Positions 27,653 to 37,390 of a DNA stretch of 64,000 nucleotides are shown in pieces (within the stretch, counting starts at the first letter, position 1; every line of letters starts with the position of its first letter). The notes beneath the pieces were generated by a model. That model was given only the letters and a program-made list of their open reading frames with translations. It had not been told where the DNA came from and did not search any database. The position numbers and the translations under genes are program-made. This DNA is from MWEI01 sp964600235 (lineage in GTDB: Bacteria > Desulfobacterota > Desulfomonilia > UBA1062): NCBI GenBank assembly GCA_964600235.1, contig CAZRIV010000014.1, positions 69,371 through 133,370 of the forward strand, given 5' to 3'.

Positions 27653-28504
27653 TTACCTGCCTCCCTTCCCAAGTTTGCATGAGCAGTAGTGGTCGTAGCA
27701 TTCCTTTTCTTCGGTCAGGTAAATCCTCTGCCTGTCGATAAGCTGCCGGAAGTCTACCTGATGGCCATCAAATTCAGGTCCGTCCACACATACAAACTGT
27801 GTCTTGCCGCCTACACTCACCCGGCAGGCCCCGCACATTCCCGTTGCATCTACCATGATCGAGTTCAACGAAACGACCGTGTTGACATTGTATTTTTTCG
27901 TGGTGTCACAGACCGACCTCATCATGGGGACCGGTCCGATGGCGACCACCATATCTATCTTCTTGCCCGGCAGGAGGTATTTGTCTTCCAATGCCTGGCT
28001 GACAAACCCCTTATACCCGTATGAGCCGTCATCCGTTGCCACGATGAACTCGTCTGATACCGCCTTCATCTCGTCTTCCATGATGATCAGGTCCTTGGTG
28101 CGTGCCCCGATAATGGAGATGATGTGGTTTCCGGCATTTTTCAGTGCCTGGGTGATGGGGTACACGGGTGCGATCCCCACTCCACCGCCGATGCATGCAA
28201 TGGTCCCCAACTTTTCTATATGGGTGGGTTTGCCCAGCGGACCCACGAGATCCATGAGCACATCTCCCTGGTTGAGATCTGCCAGAATAGCGGTGGATTT
28301 GCCCACCACCTGGAAGATGATCGTCACGGTCCCTTTGACCGGATCGGCATCGGCAATGGTGAGAGGAATACGCTCACCCTCCTCATGGATCCTGATGACT
28401 ACGAACTGTCCGGCCTTCCGTTTTTTTGAGATCTTCGGGCCTTCGAGCACCATCTTGAACACGTTTTCGGATAACTGCTGTTTCTCTAGTATTTTGGCTG
28501 ACAT
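27653..28504 (-). CDS. nfnA: NfnA-like FAD/NAD subunit (sulfide dehydrogenase beta-like)
   Basis: 283-residue ferredoxin-reductase-type flavoprotein with an N-terminal FAD-binding beta barrel (IRIHEEGERIPLTI), an NAD-binding part (GTIACIGGGVGIAPVYPI) and a C-terminal [2Fe-2S]-type Cys group CGACRVSVGGKTQFVC. With nfnB it should form the electron-bifurcating transhydrogenase that couples NADH, reduced ferredoxin and NADPH. ATG 28504 has GGAGG 4 bases upstream; a longer in-frame start at 28552 lacks support. Confidence 0.92.
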   Translation of the reverse strand: MSAKILEKQQLSENVFKMVLEGPKISKKRKAGQFVVIRIHEEGERIPLTIADADPVKGTVTIIFQVVGKSTAILADLNQGDVLMDLVGPLGKPTHIEKLGTIACIGGGVGIAPVYPITQALKNAGNHIISIIGARTKDLIIMEDEMKAVSDEFIVATDDGSYGYKGFVSQALEDKYLLPGKKIDMVVAIGPVPMMRSVCDTTKKYNVNTVVSLNSIMVDATGMCGACRVSVGGKTQFVCVDGPEFDGHQVDFRQLIDRQRIYLTEEKECYDHYCSCKLGKGGR

Positions 28505-28641
28505 ACTACCTCCATTATCCCTAACTCTTCGAGCTAGCCTTTTCGTTTTCAAAACCGGGCAGCGTGCGTTACACTATATGGCTTAACCTGTTAAGCCTGC
28601 TGAAGCAACGTCTGCTTACTCTTACCTTATGCCTCTATACG

Positions 28642-28692
28642 AAAAAAGTTGCAGGAGACTGATGTTGGTATACCAGCATCGCCTCCTGCAAC
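28642..28692 (-). terminator. Intrinsic terminator of the Cache-protein gene
   Basis: On the minus strand, GTTGCAGGAG..CTCCTGCAAC arms (28648-28657 with 28683-28692, extended inside) are followed by a TTTTTT run, directly downstream of the Cache gene. Confidence 0.8.
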
Positions 28693-28726
28693 CCTTATGT
28701 CTGCTCACAGTTATCGGTAATTGCGG

Positions 28727-30022
28727 CTAATCCTCATCATCAAGGCGAGCTACAGAGCCGTCACGCTTCTGAATTGACCGGTACAGTCCCCGTGCCAGGA
28801 TCAAGGCGATGATAAAGAGGAGGATGAGCGATACGAACACGACGATGATGCTCGATTTCTGCCAACGCTCAACCTTGTGCTGGATATCCTTTACCTTCTC
28901 TTCGCTCAGTTTGTGGTACTTGTCGATATCGACCATCATGCTGACCCAGCCGAATCCTTCAGGCTTACTGTACACGGATCCGTAATAGGGAATGTGCGCA
29001 TAGGCGATGAATATTCTCTTATTATCGACCGTATAGGTGAACGAACCGGATTTCCCGGATGCAGCCAGCGCATGGATCTTGGGGAGGTTCTCATCCATGA
29101 AGCCCATGTTGAGGACATTCATTCCCCCGGCCCCGGTCTTTATCAACTCGTTATAGGTTTTATCGTCCATGGTTGGAACAGGCTTCTTATCCGGACCCAG
29201 GCCGCCGATAAGATACTGCGCGGGATGGGCAAGTATCGCACCGTCACGCCCCACCAGGAATGTATAGTTGACATCGTCGGGATTAACCTTAGAGAAAACC
29301 ATACCCGGTTCCGTGGGCACGATATGCCCGGTGAACTCTATGATATGGGTAAAATCCAGGGCGAGTGACACCACGCCGGCAAACCCTGTGGAATCGAAGA
29401 CCGGAGCTGCTATGCGGATGATTCCATTGAACTGTTTCCCCGCCTCGAACTCCTGCTTCGTTACGTGATAGCCGACCACAGGGCCTATGTAAATCTCGCC
29501 CGGGGCAAGCTGTTTTGCCTTCTGGAAATAATCCTCAGCCCCGAAATCGCCATTTTCAGGATTCGACATATCCTTGAGCTTATCCTTGGCAACCACTCCG
29601 TCTACGGTCACCTTCAAAGACTCTTTACCAGCCTTGTCAAGAAAGGCGATCTCTCTATAGACCGGCATGGGTATCTTCACAACGCCTACGTTGGAGGCCT
29701 GGATAACACCCCTGGTGTTGGACTTCAGAAATGTATTGTACGACTGTTCGTCCCTGGGGAGAATAGTTGCGATCCTGATGTCCTTCTCCCGATCCGTAAG
29801 GAACTGGGCAACCGCATCAGCAACATTCTGCGCCCTGCCGGCTATAGACAGCTTCTGATTATCATCGAGAATTCGCAAGTTTGCCTGCGTTGCCTCTTCC
29901 CCTACCTTGATAACACCCTTGCTGATGATAACGCCGGTTATGGTAAGGGGAAGCACAATGAGAATAAAAAAACTTAATGCAATACTGGCAAAACTGAAAT
30001 TCTTTTTTGCTCCCTGCTCCAT
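28727..30022 (-). CDS. Double-Cache membrane sensor without output domain
   Basis: 431-residue protein with two transmembrane helices (IALSFFILIVLPLTITGVII near residue 15; VVFVSLILLFIIALILARGL near 400) flanking a large extracytoplasmic ligand-binding domain of the dCache type (VFDSTGFAGVVSLALDF; GRDGAILAHPAQ). The cytoplasmic tail is only about 15 residues, so there is no kinase, HAMP, GGDEF or chemotaxis domain. It may act with a partner or regulate the adjacent atpE. AGGAG precedes the ATG. Confidence 0.82.
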   Translation of the reverse strand: MEQGAKKNFSFASIALSFFILIVLPLTITGVIISKGVIKVGEEATQANLRILDDNQKLSIAGRAQNVADAVAQFLTDREKDIRIATILPRDEQSYNTFLKSNTRGVIQASNVGVVKIPMPVYREIAFLDKAGKESLKVTVDGVVAKDKLKDMSNPENGDFGAEDYFQKAKQLAPGEIYIGPVVGYHVTKQEFEAGKQFNGIIRIAAPVFDSTGFAGVVSLALDFTHIIEFTGHIVPTEPGMVFSKVNPDDVNYTFLVGRDGAILAHPAQYLIGGLGPDKKPVPTMDDKTYNELIKTGAGGMNVLNMGFMDENLPKIHALAASGKSGSFTYTVDNKRIFIAYAHIPYYGSVYSKPEGFGWVSMMVDIDKYHKLSEEKVKDIQHKVERWQKSSIIVVFVSLILLFIIALILARGLYRSIQKRDGSVARLDDED

Positions 30023-30212
30023 ATCAATCTCCTGACCGTGTTATACGCACCGAGAAGCGGCTCGACAACACTGCAACCTCACGGTTCACGCCACTGAATT
30101 CCGCCCGGGCCCTCAGGCGATCCAGACAAGTGCGACCCGCGAAATGTATAGCGTATTCAGGGGTCAAGCCTTTTATGCCTGGATTCATCCGAAGGGATCA
30201 ACCTTTCACAAG

Positions 30213-30581
30213 CTAACCAACAATGATTGCCTTGAATGGATTGGCGTACAGAATGATGAGTGAAATAACCAGTGCGTAGATTGCGATTGATTCAATCATT
30301 GCGAGACCGACCATGAGGGTGAGCATGATCTTGCCCTGCGCATCAGGATTACGTCCAACAGCCTCGGTCGCACCTGACAGTGCAGTACCCATTCCTGAAC
30401 CGGCGCCTGTTGCACCGATACCCATGCAGAGACCTGCTGCAATGATGGATGCGGCCACAAAAATAACTTTCGCCCAATCAACAAAAACCGGCTGCGCCTG
30501 TGCTGCGTCTGCTGCAAAAGCTATACTGGATACGGCTAAAGTCATCATTGCAACAAATACAAAGGTCATTAATCTGCTCAT
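30213..30581 (-). CDS. atpE: ATP synthase F0 subunit c with signal-like N-terminus
   Basis: 122-residue two-helix c-subunit. Helix 1 carries GLCMGIGATGAGSGMG, the loop GRNPDAQGK, and helix 2 holds the ion-binding Glu97 in MIESIAIYAL. The Gln of Na+-type c-subunits is replaced by Met, so H+ coupling is more likely. A 23-residue leader ending AFA precedes the mature protein, which is longer than usual. It stands alone: no other atp gene is nearby in the window. AAGGAG precedes the ATG. Confidence 0.93.
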   Translation of the reverse strand: MSRLMTFVFVAMMTLAVSSIAFAADAAQAQPVFVDWAKVIFVAASIIAAGLCMGIGATGAGSGMGTALSGATEAVGRNPDAQGKIMLTLMVGLAMIESIAIYALVISLIILYANPFKAIIVG

Positions 30582-30732
30582 CGCACACTCCTTAGAGTTT
30601 TTTATTCATGAATTCAGACAATTATTCTGAATCATGATTCATTTAATACACTATTGGGACTGTCTATGCAAGCAAAAAGTTGCACTGAATGACTGTTCGT
30701 TCATGAAAACAAGGGTGGGGATTTTGCCTGTA

Positions 30733-32280
30733 TTACCGCTCCAGGAAAGACTTCAAGTCATCCTGATTGACCCAGGCTTCATTGATGACTGATTCATAAT
30801 CGATGCGCTTTGTTTTGACGGCGTCGGCGATACTTTCTTCCACGGGAAAATATTCACTGCGCAAGGACCTCGCCTGTCCTTTTATATGATATGTCTTGTC
30901 GTCTCTGATATATTTCTGAATCCTGGGTGTTGCAAGCAGCCCCTCCCATGCCGGGATCATCTTTCTTAAGGACTTGGACCAGAGAAGCCTCTGGGAGTAT
31001 GCCGCAAGCATTGAACGGGAAAAAAGACCCCGCATATAGTCGCTTGAAAGGGATGACATGAGCTGCTCAACGGAACTGAATACATCCAGCGCATTCATCC
31101 CTGCGATCACAAGGACACCCTTGTGTGCAGCACGCACGGCAGTGTCCATCATGAACATATCCTTGAGATTCGTTATGACCAGGACATCCGGGTCAAGCTT
31201 TATTACATTCTCGAAGACCTCGGCCAGGTCACCGTCCGTATCGTGGCCGATCTCCCTCTGATTCACGTTGGAGAGTTTGTGGTGATGTATGTATTCAATG
31301 GGGTCTTCAAAGGTGATGATGTTGCAGCTCTGCGTACTGTTTATATGATTGATTAATGCCGCTATGGTTGTGTCCTTGCCCTGCCCCCTGGCACTGCTGA
31401 TGAGAAGCAGACCGCGTTTGTCGAGCATCGAGGTAAGCATGGCGGGCAGGCCCAGGGAGAGTACGGACGGGATTACATCCACGAGCTTTTTTGCAGCAAT
31501 CGTAATATCTCCGGCCTTCTGTAGATATATGTTCAGGCGATATCTTCCATGCCCGGGTTTTACATAGGTAACCTCGATTTCCTTCTTAACCCTGAGCAGT
31601 TCAAGATCCTGCTCCGTGAGCATTTCCTTAAGGATCTTATCCATGACTGTTTCGGTCACGATGGGGAGGTTGCACCTCTTAAACTGACCGGCAATACGTA
31701 TGGCGGGTGTCGTGCCGATGGACACATGAAGGCCGGTGCACCCTGGCTCGTCTAAAAGTTTGAGCACCGCCGAGGCATCCATGTCAAGGGCGACAAGGCT
31801 CATGACACTCCGCCTCACTTCGTTGAGGGGCAGATTCCTCAGACCGTACCCAACATTGTCGAGATGGGCCAGGATGTCATGAACCTGGGCCAGGGAGGCG
31901 ACAACCGGCGTAACGTCCCTGTTGAGGAGGAACTTAATGTTCTCCACAACCCTGTAGTTGAAGGGGTCGGCAAAAGCCACGGCAGCCCTCTTGCTGTTCG
32001 CATCCAGGGGTATGGCCTTCATTTCTCTCATACGCTCTGGCGGGAGCATCACCTGGGCGTGCTTCTTTATGGTCCATGACTTCATGTTGAGCGTCACGAC
32101 ACCGGTGAGGTTCTTGAGAATATCGAGCACCTGCTCTTCATGGAGATATCCGAGACGGATGAGCATCTCACCCAGCTTCAGTTTTTCCTTCCTGGCGACT
32201 CCCAGGGCATGCCTGAGCCTGTGCTCATCAATAAGGCCAAGTTCCACCAGAACCTCACCCATCATCTGTTTTTCAACCAT
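30733..32280 (-). CDS. PilB/PilT-like protein with degenerate ATPase motifs
   Basis: 515 residues. The N-terminal part (KLKLGEMLIRLGYLHEEQV) is a GspE/PilB N-domain, followed by a PilT-like ATPase domain. The Walker A site reads SARGQGKDTT (consensus G-P-T-G-S-G-K-S), the Walker B region DPDVLVITNLKD lacks the GE pair, and the usual His box is AGMNALD. Only the Asp box (TFEDPIEYIH) is intact, so this is probably a non-catalytic regulator or scaffold. Start chosen at ATG 32280 with AGGAG; 32304 is an alternative. Confidence 0.85.
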   Translation of the reverse strand: MVEKQMMGEVLVELGLIDEHRLRHALGVARKEKLKLGEMLIRLGYLHEEQVLDILKNLTGVVTLNMKSWTIKKHAQVMLPPERMREMKAIPLDANSKRAAVAFADPFNYRVVENIKFLLNRDVTPVVASLAQVHDILAHLDNVGYGLRNLPLNEVRRSVMSLVALDMDASAVLKLLDEPGCTGLHVSIGTTPAIRIAGQFKRCNLPIVTETVMDKILKEMLTEQDLELLRVKKEIEVTYVKPGHGRYRLNIYLQKAGDITIAAKKLVDVIPSVLSLGLPAMLTSMLDKRGLLLISSARGQGKDTTIAALINHINSTQSCNIITFEDPIEYIHHHKLSNVNQREIGHDTDGDLAEVFENVIKLDPDVLVITNLKDMFMMDTAVRAAHKGVLVIAGMNALDVFSSVEQLMSSLSSDYMRGLFSRSMLAAYSQRLLWSKSLRKMIPAWEGLLATPRIQKYIRDDKTYHIKGQARSLRSEYFPVEESIADAVKTKRIDYESVINEAWVNQDDLKSFLER

Positions 32281-32503
32281 GGAATCTCCTTGGGGCGTCA
32301 ACACAACCCCTTTTCATCAGGATTGTTTTATCGGCTTTTATACCCGTATTCCTGAATATGGCCCCTTCGCGACTCCATACTCACCGTTAAGAAACACTTG
32401 CAATTCAGCCCGTTCGCCTGGAACATCGCACCTTGAAAAACGAGAAGTCGCATGACTTCATCAGGGGTAGCCATACCGGTCGTATTTCAGGTATCATACC
32501 CAA

Positions 32504-33538
32504 ATGGGAACTTTGGAGGTTGCATATCTGACCATTGCCTTGGGGCTGTTCTTCAACTTCAGCAACGGCTTCCATGATGCCTCCAATATCGTCACCACCA
32601 TCATATCATCGAGGTCCATGAGCGAACGCAGCGCGCTTATCATGACAGCACTCCTCGTGCTTTTCGGATCGCTCTTCCTGGGCACCGCGGTTGCAAAGAC
32701 AATCGGCCAGGGGATAGCGGGTATAGATTCCATGACCGTAAGGGGCATCATCTCCGCCATCGCGGCAGCCACGGCCTGGAATATCTTCACCTGGATGATA
32801 GGTCTCCCTTCATCCTCGTCCCATGCCATTATCGGGGGACTCATGGGGGCGTCTCTCCAGGTTTCAGGGCCTGATTCCATTGAATGGAAAAGCGTGCTGG
32901 CCATATTCGGCGTAATCCTTATCTCACCGATCCTCGGCTTCATCAGTGCGTTTCATCTCACCAGGATGAATTTCCGCATCTTCAGGCATGTCCACCCGGT
33001 GGTGGCTACGGGTATTCTCAAACGGCTTCAGATCTTCTCGGCAGCCATGCTCGCCATATCCCACGGCACGAACGACGCACAGAAGGCCATGGGGATCATC
33101 ACCATGAGTCTGATTATCCTGCACCGGTTCGACCCTGCCGTCATGGCTCAATTCTATGATCCTGGCCCCGGCGGCGCCTTTACGGTTCCCCTCTGGGTCA
33201 TCCTTTCATGTTCTTTCGCCCTGTCGGCCGGCATGCTTTCTGGTGGAAGGCGCATCATGAAGACCATGGGCACGAAGCTCTTCAAGATAAAACCCATCCA
33301 CGGCTTCGGCGCCATGCTGTCCACCTCTCTGGTCGTCTTCACCTGCTCGCTGTTCGGTTTTCCGGTGAGCACAACCCACATATCATCCTCAGGCATCGTA
33401 GGCGGTGGGGCGGCGCAACGCCTGGGAATCGTGCGCTGGGGCCTGGCCAAGGACATCATCCTCACATGGCTCTTCACCATCCCGGCATCGGCCTCTCTGG
33501 CTTATCTGCTGTCTCTGGCGCTTCAGCAGGCGTTCTGA
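32504..33538 (+). CDS. pit: PiT family inorganic phosphate transporter
   Basis: 344-residue polytopic inner-membrane permease. The two PiT repeats are marked by FSNGFHDASNIV near the start and AISHGTNDAQKAMG in the middle. Low-affinity phosphate/H+ symport is the family role. The ATG has a weak ribosome site. It is divergent from the PilB-like gene and followed by a very strong hairpin. Confidence 0.92.
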   Translation: MGTLEVAYLTIALGLFFNFSNGFHDASNIVTTIISSRSMSERSALIMTALLVLFGSLFLGTAVAKTIGQGIAGIDSMTVRGIISAIAAATAWNIFTWMIGLPSSSSHAIIGGLMGASLQVSGPDSIEWKSVLAIFGVILISPILGFISAFHLTRMNFRIFRHVHPVVATGILKRLQIFSAAMLAISHGTNDAQKAMGIITMSLIILHRFDPAVMAQFYDPGPGGAFTVPLWVILSCSFALSAGMLSGGRRIMKTMGTKLFKIKPIHGFGAMLSTSLVVFTCSLFGFPVSTTHISSSGIVGGGAAQRLGIVRWGLAKDIILTWLFTIPASASLAYLLSLALQQAF

Positions 33539-33579
33539 AGACCCCGGCCAGACACACACTCAGAAGCACAATAAACTGG

Positions 33580-33652
33580 CCCGAACAAATGATGTAAGCT
33601 GCAGAAGACTGGCAAAAGGCACGTCTTCTGCAGCTTACATCATTTGTTCGGG
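33580..33652 (+). terminator. Giant hairpin terminator after pit (30-bp perfect stem)
   Basis: Arms 33580-33609 and 33623-33652 pair without mismatch over 30 bases around a 13-base loop, followed on the plus strand by a T-rich run (ATATTTTTTC). This is far longer than a normal intrinsic terminator stem and lies 92 bases before element copy B. Confidence 0.75.
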
Positions 33653-33744
33653 AATATTTTTTCTCCCCTCACTATCGTTCTCGCCTGAATTATGCGGACA
33701 TCTCTTGCTGGGATATGTACGCATCAAGCTCAACATCAAAATCT

Positions 33745-33976
33745 GTTTTAAACCAGATTTTGCATTTGAAGGTGTTTCAAATTGATCCGTACGAAGCAGT
33801 GATCTCGCCGCTTTTCGATAAATGCCTATTATGCAGGCTGCTTGAGGCGGCGAGATCACTGCTTCGTACGGACCTGTTAAAAACAATTTTGCATGGCACG
33901 AACCTTATGCCAACGCGCTCTTGGAGTGTATCAGGTTCATGTGTTCACTTCCAAACGCACAATCCGGGTCTAAACC
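33745..33976 (+). repeat. Dispersed hairpin element, copy B (232 bp)
   Basis: Left end GTTTTAAACCAGATTTTGC..TTTGAAGG, internal perfect 26-bp hairpin (33786-33811 with 33847-33872), conserved tail with GGAGTGTA, right end CAAACGCACAATCCGGGT then CTAAACC. The hairpin arms differ in sequence from those of copy C yet pair fully. Lies between pit and the aconitase gene; the remaining bases up to 34040 hold only the aconitase leader. Confidence 0.85.
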
Positions 33977-34040
33977 TCCATCCTTGACGAACAGCCGCTG
34001 TTCCATTAGAGATAGGGGACATCGTGAACAAGGAGAAACC

Positions 34041-35960
34041 ATGGCCCGTACCTTAACCGCCAAGATCATTTCAAACCACCTTGTTGAGGCCACAGAAACG
34101 GAATACGCCCTGAGGGTCGACCAGACACTGACCCAGGACGCCACGGGAACCATGGCATACCTCGAATTCGAGGCCATCGGGCTCGACCGGGTGAAGACCG
34201 AGCTCTCCGTGAGCTACGTCGACCACAACACTCTGCAGACCGGGTTCGAGAATGCAGACGACCACCGATTCCTCCAGGACGTGGCAACCAGGTATGGCAT
34301 CTACTTCTCCAGACCCGGCAACGGCATCTGCCACCAGGTCCACCTGGAGCGCTTCGGTATCCCCGGCAAGACACTGCTGGGTTCGGACAGCCACACCCCC
34401 ACCGGAGGCGGCATCGGGATGCTGGCCATCGGGGCGGGCGGGCTTGACGTCGCCGCTGCCATGGCAGGCATGCCGTTCAACATCCCCATACCCAAAGTAA
34501 CAGGCATCCATCTGACTTCAAGCCTGAAGCCCTGGGCGAGCGCCAAGGACATCATCCTCGAGGTCCTCAGGAGGCTCACGGTCAAGGGCGGCGTGGGAAG
34601 GATCATGGAGTACTACGGCCCCGGGGTGAATAGTCTGAGCGTGCCCGAGCGCGCCACCATCACCAACATGGGCGCAGAGCTGGGCGCCACCACCTCCATC
34701 TTCCCCAGCGACGGAGTGACCCGCGCTTTCCTCAGGGCCCAGGGCCGTGAAGAGGCCTGGAGCCCTCTGGCAGCCGATGAGGGCGCCGTCTATGATACGA
34801 CCATAGAGATCGACCTTGCCGCCATCGAACCCCTTGCCGCATGCCCCCACAGCCCCGACAGCATCAAGACAATAGCCGAGCTCTCGGGGAAAAAGGTGGA
34901 CCAGGTGCTCATAGGGTCGTGCACCAATTCTTCGCTGAAGGACCTCATGAGGGTGGCAGCCATACTCAAGGGCAAAAAGATCCATCCGGATGTTAGCCTG
35001 GGCATTGCGCCGGGCTCCCGGCAGGTCATGGAGATGCTTGCCGCAAACGGTTCTCTCGCGGACATCATCGCGTCAGGCGCCAGGATCCTGGAGACGGCAT
35101 GCGGGCCGTGCATAGGCATGGGGCAGGCCCCGTCGAGCGGTGCCGTGTCTGTGCGGACCTTCAACCGCAACTTCAAGGGCCGCTCCGGAACTCAGGATGC
35201 CCAGGTGTATCTTGCATCGCCCGAGGTAGCAGCCGCCTGCGCGCTGAAGGGGAAATTCACAAATCCGGCTGAACTTGGGGAATACCCGGCCATAGATCTC
35301 CCGGATTCCTTCCACATAGATGATTCCATGATCATAAAGCCTTCGGACAGACCGGACACGACAGAGGTCCGCCGGGGCCCCAACATCCGGCCCCTGCCCA
35401 AGCGGGGGCCCATGGAGGACACGCTCACCCTTTCAGTGCTCCTGAAGCTTAAGGACAACATAACCACGGACGACATCATGCCGGCGGGATCCAAGATCCT
35501 TCCGCTGCGCTCCAATATCGACGCCATATCGCGCTATGTGTTCTCCAGCATAGACAAAAACTTCGCAGACCATGCGCTGGCCTCAGGTGCAGGCTGCATC
35601 CTGGCCGGCGGCAACTACGGCCAGGGTTCTTCACGCGAACACGCGGCGCTCGCCCCCATGCACCTGGGCGTGAAGGCCGTGTTCGCGAGGTCATTCGCGC
35701 GCATCCACAGATCCAACCTCATCAACTTCGGGATCCTGCCCATGGAGATAGACGAGGAAGGCTATTCCCTTCTGGAACAGGGCTCGCAGGTAATGGTGAA
35801 GAACATCCATGCAGCGCTTGCAAAGAAATCGCCCATAGAGGTAACCGACGGCAAGACCCATAGGAACATCAACTGCACCCTGAACCTTTCCGAGCGCGAG
35901 AGCGAGATCCTCAGGGAAGGCGGGCTGCTCAACTTTATCTACAAGAAAGTACGAGGCTGA
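34041..35960 (+). CDS. Aconitate hydratase
   Basis: 639-residue aconitase of the single-chain class common in Desulfobacterota and clostridia, converting citrate to isocitrate via cis-aconitate. [4Fe-4S] ligands are seen in IGSCTNSS and ACGPCIGMGQAP; LLGSDSHTPTGGGIGM and the C-terminal swivel domain GGNYGQGSSREHAALAP complete the active site. ATG 34041 follows AAGGAG; an upstream in-frame ATG at 33921 falls inside repeat copy B and is not used. Confidence 0.93.
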   Translation: MARTLTAKIISNHLVEATETEYALRVDQTLTQDATGTMAYLEFEAIGLDRVKTELSVSYVDHNTLQTGFENADDHRFLQDVATRYGIYFSRPGNGICHQVHLERFGIPGKTLLGSDSHTPTGGGIGMLAIGAGGLDVAAAMAGMPFNIPIPKVTGIHLTSSLKPWASAKDIILEVLRRLTVKGGVGRIMEYYGPGVNSLSVPERATITNMGAELGATTSIFPSDGVTRAFLRAQGREEAWSPLAADEGAVYDTTIEIDLAAIEPLAACPHSPDSIKTIAELSGKKVDQVLIGSCTNSSLKDLMRVAAILKGKKIHPDVSLGIAPGSRQVMEMLAANGSLADIIASGARILETACGPCIGMGQAPSSGAVSVRTFNRNFKGRSGTQDAQVYLASPEVAAACALKGKFTNPAELGEYPAIDLPDSFHIDDSMIIKPSDRPDTTEVRRGPNIRPLPKRGPMEDTLTLSVLLKLKDNITTDDIMPAGSKILPLRSNIDAISRYVFSSIDKNFADHALASGAGCILAGGNYGQGSSREHAALAPMHLGVKAVFARSFARIHRSNLINFGILPMEIDEEGYSLLEQGSQVMVKNIHAALAKKSPIEVTDGKTHRNINCTLNLSERESEILREGGLLNFIYKKVRG

Positions 35961-35961
35961 T

Positions 35962-37359
35962 ATGTCCCAGGAAATCCGAACCCGGTTCGCACCATCCCCC
36001 ACAGGCCAGCTCCATATCGGCGGTGTCAGGACAGCCCTTTTTTCATGGCTCCATGCCAGGCACTTCGGCGGGAAGTTCATACTGAGAATCGAAGACACGG
36101 ACGCAGAACGCTCCACTGATGAAAACACCAAACAGATCCTCGAGTCCATGAAGTGGCTGGGACTCGACTGGGATGAGGGCCCCATCTTCCAGTCGGACCG
36201 GCTCGATATCTACAAATCGTATATCCTGAAGCTCGTTGACGAAGGCAAGGCGTACTGGTGCGAGTGCACCCCTGATGAGCTGGAAAAGAAGCGCGCCCAG
36301 GCCCTGGCTGAAGGGAAGAAGCCCAAGTACGACGGCACGTGCAGGACCAAGGGCCTGGGGCCCGGCCCCGGCAGGGTGGTGCGCTTCCTCATGCCCGATG
36401 TGGGTGTGACCTCATTCGACGATATGATCAAGGGCAGGATCTCCATGGAGAACGCCGAGCTGGACGACCTCATCCTGCTCCGCTCGGACAACATGCCCAC
36501 CTACAACCTCACCGTGGTCATCGATGACGCCACCATGAACATGACCCATGTCATAAGGGGGGATGACCATGTGAACAACACCCCCCGCCAGGTGAAGATC
36601 TACGAGGCACTCGGGTTCGAGCTGCCCTGCTTCGCGCATGTCCCCATGATCCTGGGTCCGGACAAGACCAAGCTCTCCAAACGTCACGGCGCCACTTCGG
36701 CCATGGCGTACCAGGAGATGGGGTTCCTGCCGGAGGCCCTGGTGAACTACCTGGTGCGGCTCTCCTGGTCGCATGGGGACCAGGAGATCTTCTCCCCGGA
36801 AGAGCTCGTCAAATATTTCGACATCCACGACGTGGGCCGGGCGGCAGCGGTATTCAATCCCGAGAAGCTCCTGTGGCTCAACCATCACTACATCAAGACA
36901 GGAGACCCCGAGAGGCTCTCGGGGCTGCTCGAGGACTTCGTTGCGAAAAAGGGTTATAAGCCCCATGAGAGAGACTATGTGAAAAACGTGGTTGTCGATG
37001 TGAGAGAGCGCACCAAGACACTTGTTGAAATGGTCGACTTTGCCGACTTCTACTTCCGCGATACGGATCCGGACGAAGACCTCAAGAGGCAGTTCTATAC
37101 CGCGGACATCGCCCCGGTGTTCAAGACGATCAGAGAGAGGTTCGCTCAGGCGGATCCGTGGGACAAGGCAAGGCTCGAGGAGACCATGAAGGTCATCCTT
37201 GAGGAATCCAACCTGAAATTCAAGACCATCGCACAGCCCATGCGGGTGGCCCTTACCGGAAAGACCGTCTCGCCCGGCCTGTTCGAGATCATGATCACCC
37301 TTGGGAAGGCCACTGTCCTGAAGAGGCTGGAAACGGCCCTTTCATATATGAATTCGTAA
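35962..37359 (+). CDS. gltX: Glutamyl-tRNA synthetase
   Basis: 465-residue class I synthetase. HIGH-type motif RFAPSPTGQLHIGGVRTAL, RIEDTDAERS, and KMSKS-type loop KTKLSKRHGATS, followed by the anticodon-binding helical domain. Starts one base after the aconitase stop, so the two are cotranscribed. Confidence 0.97.
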   Translation: MSQEIRTRFAPSPTGQLHIGGVRTALFSWLHARHFGGKFILRIEDTDAERSTDENTKQILESMKWLGLDWDEGPIFQSDRLDIYKSYILKLVDEGKAYWCECTPDELEKKRAQALAEGKKPKYDGTCRTKGLGPGPGRVVRFLMPDVGVTSFDDMIKGRISMENAELDDLILLRSDNMPTYNLTVVIDDATMNMTHVIRGDDHVNNTPRQVKIYEALGFELPCFAHVPMILGPDKTKLSKRHGATSAMAYQEMGFLPEALVNYLVRLSWSHGDQEIFSPEELVKYFDIHDVGRAAAVFNPEKLLWLNHHYIKTGDPERLSGLLEDFVAKKGYKPHERDYVKNVVVDVRERTKTLVEMVDFADFYFRDTDPDEDLKRQFYTADIAPVFKTIRERFAQADPWDKARLEETMKVILEESNLKFKTIAQPMRVALTGKTVSPGLFEIMITLGKATVLKRLETALSYMNS

Positions 37360-37390
37360 GTCATCTTCTCATTGAGGAGGCCTTAAGACC

